The position numbers and the translations under genes were made by a program. Under the pieces are notes generated by a model, which ran no database searches, was not told the DNA's origin, and saw only the letters and a program-made list of their open reading frames with translations. This document shows positions 6,601 through 7,624 of a stretch of 7,624 bases of DNA, piece by piece. This stretch comes from Pontiellaceae bacterium (lineage in GTDB: Bacteria > Verrucomicrobiota > Kiritimatiellia > Kiritimatiellales > Tichowtungiaceae). The stretch's first letter is position 1, and the number at the start of each line of letters is the position of its first letter. The stretch spans positions 1 through 7,624 of the forward strand of contig JAOZMR010000132.1 of assembly GCA_029934215.1 (NCBI GenBank), written 5' to 3'.

Positions 6601-6770
6601 AAGCAAACGTGCAATCCATACGAACACACGAAGAGAAAATCATCCTCACCCGCGACGGAAAACCCATCATGCCCCACGGACGCTACCCCCGCCTCGCCAC
6701 CGAAAAAACAGCAGCCCGCCTAAAAGAAATTCTCACCACACTCAAAGCCATTAATCCAGAAAACAGGTAG
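3687..6770 (+). CDS. mfd: Transcription-repair coupling factor Mfd (ATP-dependent translocase)
   Basis: A 1027-residue cytoplasmic SF2 translocase that removes RNA polymerase stalled at lesions and recruits UvrA. The UvrB-like module ends with RRGGIIDI, IEFFGDEIDSLR and FDPATQ (about 154-190). The RNA polymerase-interacting domain starts at GELVVHADNGIGKY (from 374). Helicase motifs: Walker A GDAGYGKT (522-529), DEEQ (623-626), TATPIPRT (649-656), TTIIESGVDIP (from 762), QLRGRVGRS (792-800). The TRCF C-terminal domain occupies about 890-1020. It is some 120 residues shorter than E. coli Mfd; most of the loss lies between the UvrB-like module and the RNA polymerase-interacting domain. GTG 3687 is the first possible start after an in-frame TAG at 3675; it has no good Shine-Dalgarno and overlaps a leader ORF. 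Eight TTCCAA palindromes fall in codons 45-289 and none in the conserved remainder. All catalytic motifs are intact, so it is probably functional. Confidence 0.97.
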   Translation: MNIDRTNITNALKDGICRLPTLPPSAQALLGCQLPQTQLWIVDRFQALEELANSFRVFSEPWKKRVLLFQGLENQDICVLGESLQTVQFIQNNPDENVIIITRFQCLEQKIPNLGNPMLLHVGDKCPPDEIFQTLEELGYTLDIEVYEKGHAARRGGIIDIWQPTAENPVRIEFFGDEIDSLRTFDPATQCSLEKTSSIEIIPLNAQGTITLEELLPQNTLYLFSHVDAELLPNSIQIGCVTTNTTPLDLAPYETNLKPISEHHRPDAAEQQRKQFFRTLEKMVSKGWKIDIYMETEGATNRLREWLAGDCGHGIRTHIGLLHGSFICKNQKYLLLTEADIYGYTTKTTPVRKPQAVQQESGARVAEWTDIQPGELVVHADNGIGKYMGLMEINMTGKRQEMLLLEYADGARLYLPTGQAHLITRYTGLGNATPKLHSLKGKRWQNERISAQDAIEDLAARLLENQAARSLKKGRACGPDTQWQCEFENSFPYVETIDQLTAIDAIKEDLQSTQPMDRLICGDAGYGKTEVAMRAAFKMVTEGRQVAILVPTTVLAQQHLETFTERMAAFPICVEMLSRFRTHAEQNETITRLREGDINIIIGTHRLVSKDVQFNNLGLVVIDEEQRFGVRAKEYLKNIRNQADVLTMTATPIPRTLYMSLTGARDMSTIQTPPQERQPIKTIVLEYHDDVLREAILLELARDGQTFILHNRVQTIGKFSKNIEQLVPEARIEYAHGQMSEKQLSDIMHRFVRGLFDVLISTTIIESGVDIPRANTILVDRADRFGLSDLYQLRGRVGRSRKKAYAYLLLPTHGVLSDDARARIEALTKFSGLGAGFRIAMRDLEIRGAGNLLGAQQSGHIAAIGFDLYCQLLKRSVARLQGKKVPPLIDASVDLDFLDRSPTGNTPNGAYIPYTYIEDENLRVKLYGRIATLTTEPEIRTLKKEFADRFGKLPSPIKNLFKIARIRIAGAKANVQSIRTHEEKIILTRDGKPIMPHGRYPRLATEKTAARLKEILTTLKAINPENR
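3819..3833. repeat. Dispersed palindrome TTCCAA-GCA-TTGGAA (mfd copy 1)
   Basis: Exact copy, translated in phase 0 as FQALE (residues 45-49). Same 15-mer as the copy in the phosphatase gene. Confidence 0.85.
3860..3874. repeat. Dispersed palindrome variant TTCCGA-ACC-TTGGAA (mfd copy 2)
   Basis: One base differs from the consensus left arm. It is read one base off, as SEPWK. With its A-tract it is identical over 19 bp to the copy at 4515. Confidence 0.8.
3891..3905. repeat. Dispersed palindrome TTCCAA-GGG-TTGGAA (mfd copy 3)
   Basis: Exact copy, read in phase 0 as FQGLE (residues 69-73). It follows the TTCCGA variant by 16 bp. Confidence 0.85.
3996..4010. repeat. Dispersed palindrome TTCCAA-TGC-TTGGAA (mfd copy 4)
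   Basis: Exact copy, read in phase 0 as FQCLE (residues 104-108). The spacer TGC is the reverse complement of the GCA spacer, so this is the same repeat in inverted orientation. Confidence 0.85.
4018..4032. repeat. Dispersed palindrome TTCCAA-ACC-TTGGAA (mfd copy 5)
   Basis: Exact copy only 7 bp after the previous one, but in a different phase: it is read as IPNLGN. It is the only copy in this phase. Confidence 0.85.
4080..4094. repeat. Dispersed palindrome TTCCAA-ACC-TTGGAA (mfd copy 6)
   Basis: Exact copy, same 15-mer as at 4018, but read in phase 0 as FQTLE (residues 132-136), just before the conserved LGY...RRGGIIDI segment. Confidence 0.85.
4515..4529. repeat. Dispersed palindrome variant TTCCGA-ACC-TTGGAA (mfd copy 7)
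   Basis: Same variant and same following A-tract as at 3860 but in phase 0, read as FRTLE (residues 277-281). Confidence 0.8.
4538..4552. repeat. Dispersed palindrome TTCCAA-GGG-TTGGAA (mfd copy 8)
   Basis: Exact copy 8 bp after copy 7, same 15-mer as at 3891, but read one base off as SKGWK. It is the last copy in the window. Confidence 0.85.
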
Positions 6771-6807
6771 AATCTTTCGTTGATGTAAGCGTGTTTTTTA
6801 ACCCCCT

Positions 6808-6822
6808 GCCCTCATACAAAAC
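6808..6822 (+). repeat. Left arm of a 15-bp perfect inverted repeat
   Basis: GCCCTCATACAAAAC; its exact reverse complement lies at 7104-7118. Together they bound 311 bp with no recognised gene. This could be the terminal repeat of a small non-autonomous element (MITE-like), or two transposon ends facing each other. No target duplication is evident at the outer edges. Confidence 0.65.
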
Positions 6823-6894
6823 CCCCATTTCAGGGATTTGCCTCGCAAGTTGAATAACGCCAGTTCAATCCCTTTTCTCTGACTCCATCCGAAG

Positions 6895-6921
6895 CTCCTC
6901 TAGCGAAGCGGGTCAGAGGAG
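6895..6921. repeat. Hairpin CTCCTCT / AGAGGAG with 13-nt loop
   Basis: Perfect 7-bp stem (6895-6901 with 6915-6921). The right arm overlaps GTCAGAG (6912-6918), which can instead pair with CTCTGAC at 6877-6883, so two exclusive folds are possible. There is no T-run after it, so it is not a terminator. Confidence 0.5.
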
Positions 6922-7068
6922 AGGGGGATGGTTCGCAGAATGATTGACGGCAGACCTGAGGTATTCCGAACGTGCTTTTTGTATTCCCCAAAAAGAAGCG
7001 ACCCAAAGGAAGCGGCAATGATGGGACGTAAATCTCCATGTTTTTGTAACTTTCAGGTCGAAGTGGCT

Positions 7069-7335
7069 CTATTCATATTGCGATGCGAAACTCAAAAAAG
7101 GACGTTTTGTATGAGGGCTGACACGCATAGGGTGTCTTGTGTTTTTCTGCACGAACTCCCAAACTTGCTCCACAAGAGCGGGTGCAGGTGTCGAAAGGGT
7201 TTGCTGATCGGCAGGCGTGCTATCAGAAAGGTTTCCACGAAAAGCAAAAACACGAACAAGCTGAGGCTCTAAATCAGCGTCTTTTTTGTTGAATGAAAAC
7301 ACCAAAAGGGTGCAGATCAAAAACGTGGGTCTCAT
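7069..7335 (-). CDS. Doubtful 88-residue ORF downstream of the transposase remnant
   Basis: It opens 3 bp after the transposase stop. The product starts with a hydrophobic stretch (MRPTFLICTLLVFSF) and is then polar, with no domain recognised. The right arm of the 15-bp inverted repeat (7104-7118) lies inside its 3' part, read as SPHTKR, which suggests it may be just the non-coding end of a transposable element that happens to be open. A weak GGTGG lies before the ATG. It could be an IS passenger ORF; a chance ORF is more likely. Confidence 0.25.
   Translation of the reverse strand: MRPTFLICTLLVFSFNKKDADLEPQLVRVFAFRGNLSDSTPADQQTLSTPAPALVEQVWEFVQKNTRHPMRVSPHTKRPFLSFASQYE
7104..7118 (-). repeat. 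Right arm of the 15-bp perfect inverted repeat
   Basis: GTTTTGTATGAGGGC, the exact reverse complement of 6808-6822. Just outside it is a small inverted repeat, GACAC (7120-7124) and GTGTC (7132-7136). It lies about 220 bp beyond the transposase stop, a plausible distance for the end of that insertion sequence. Confidence 0.65.
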
Positions 7336-7338
7336 GAC

Positions 7339-7624
7339 TTAAGCCACCAGCTCTTTCAAGACTTTTTGGTTCCGATCTGCCCAATAACCGTCAAACGTAT
7401 CCCCAATGACCGCACAACGAATATCAAGTATGTTTTGCGCACCAGTCACTCTCCAAAACATGCCGGACTGCTTCGTCCGTTTGCCAACGACGGTTTTACA
7501 ACCGGCTTCAATAACTCCCGACCCAACGAAATATCCCTTTTCCTTAAAGGTTGAATATTTCATCCGCTCTTCCATATCCAACCCGCACCATCGCCAAGAA
7601 CGACTTTTTGTTCGGCCTTGCCAA
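7339..7624 (-). pseudogene. ISKra4-family transposase remnant, internally deleted and frameshifted (continues past window edge)
   Basis: Reading from the window edge on the minus strand, one frame gives KVVLGDGAGWIW and then stops at TGA 7562-7560. GDGAxWIW is a core motif of ISKra4-type DDE transposases. A second frame, open from about 7581 and ending at TAA 7341-7339, gives RMKYSTFKEKGYFVGSG, then VIEAGCKTVVGKRTKQSGM and a WRVTGAQNILDIR segment, the conserved C-terminus of the same family. In intact members these two blocks are separated by roughly a hundred residues; here they abut and differ in frame, so the middle is deleted and the protein cannot be functional. The family assignment rests on motif recognition. 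The stop lies tail-to-tail with mfd. The N-terminal part may continue beyond the window. Confidence 0.8.

Larger units (their letters stand above)
6771..7068. other. Gene-free stretch downstream of mfd
   Basis: No conserved coding sequence is recognised. A possible minus-strand frame (6830-7039) contains SPLTRFARGAS-type low-information sequence and is not believed. The stretch holds the left arm of a 15-bp inverted repeat, the hairpin at 6895-6921, and a weak hairpin with arms CTTTTT (6975-6980) and AAAAAG (6990-6995). No convincing intrinsic terminator for mfd is seen, although a T-run at 6794-6799 follows the stop closely. Confidence 0.6.

Noticed and set aside
6830..7039. Minus-strand 69-codon frame ending in SPLTRFARGASDGVREKG-like sequence
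   Set aside because: It is low-complexity, spans a hairpin, and lies in transposon-like DNA; no start signal or domain supports it.

Overview
The window carries three protein-coding genes, a short leader ORF and a degraded transposon. The proteins suggest a Gram-negative-type bacterium of the PVC group, perhaps Verrucomicrobiota or Kiritimatiellota. This is an inference from the secreted phosphatase with Calx-beta-like repeats, the style of Mfd and the dispersed palindromes; no marker gene is present to settle it.

Layout. (1) 1-2239, minus strand: a secreted PhoD-like metallophosphatase, truncated at its C-terminal end by the window edge. It has a signal peptide, an N-terminal beta domain, a metallophosphatase core, an SbsA/Big_5-like domain and at least two Calx-beta-like repeats. 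(2) 2311-3519, minus strand: a 402-residue P-loop ATPase of the MNS/ATPase_2 (AAA-like) type with a winged-helix-like C-terminus. Its promoter region holds three CGTACG cores, one of them inside a 24-bp perfect palindrome, and they overlap or flank the predicted -35 and -10. (3) 3687-6770, plus strand: mfd, the transcription-repair coupling factor. It is preceded by a 10-codon ORF with a strong Shine-Dalgarno whose TGA overlaps the mfd GTG. (4) 6771-7624: no intact conserved gene. It holds a 15-bp perfect inverted repeat (6808-6822 / 7104-7118), small hairpins, a doubtful 88-residue ORF, and an ISKra4-type transposase remnant that has lost its middle and changed frame.

The most striking signal is a short palindrome, TTCCAA-N3-TTGGAA. 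There are 10 copies or near-copies: 8 within the first 866 bp of mfd, one in the phosphatase gene and one (with a 2-nt spacer) between the phosphatase and ATPase genes. In mfd it is translated in all three phases (FQxLE, IPNLGN, SEPWK/SKGWK), so the conserved thing is the DNA or RNA and not the peptide. Copies are absent from the conserved helicase half of mfd, from the ATPase gene and from the transposon region. They look like a genome-wide dispersed palindrome that has entered, or is maintained in, tolerant coding sequence.

The genes do not form one pathway. mfd is housekeeping DNA repair, the phosphatase is probably for phosphorus scavenging, and the ATPase looks like an accessory gene with its own promoter and probable operator. 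ATPase and mfd are transcribed divergently from a 167-bp intergenic region; phosphatase and ATPase are co-directional with a 71-bp gap.
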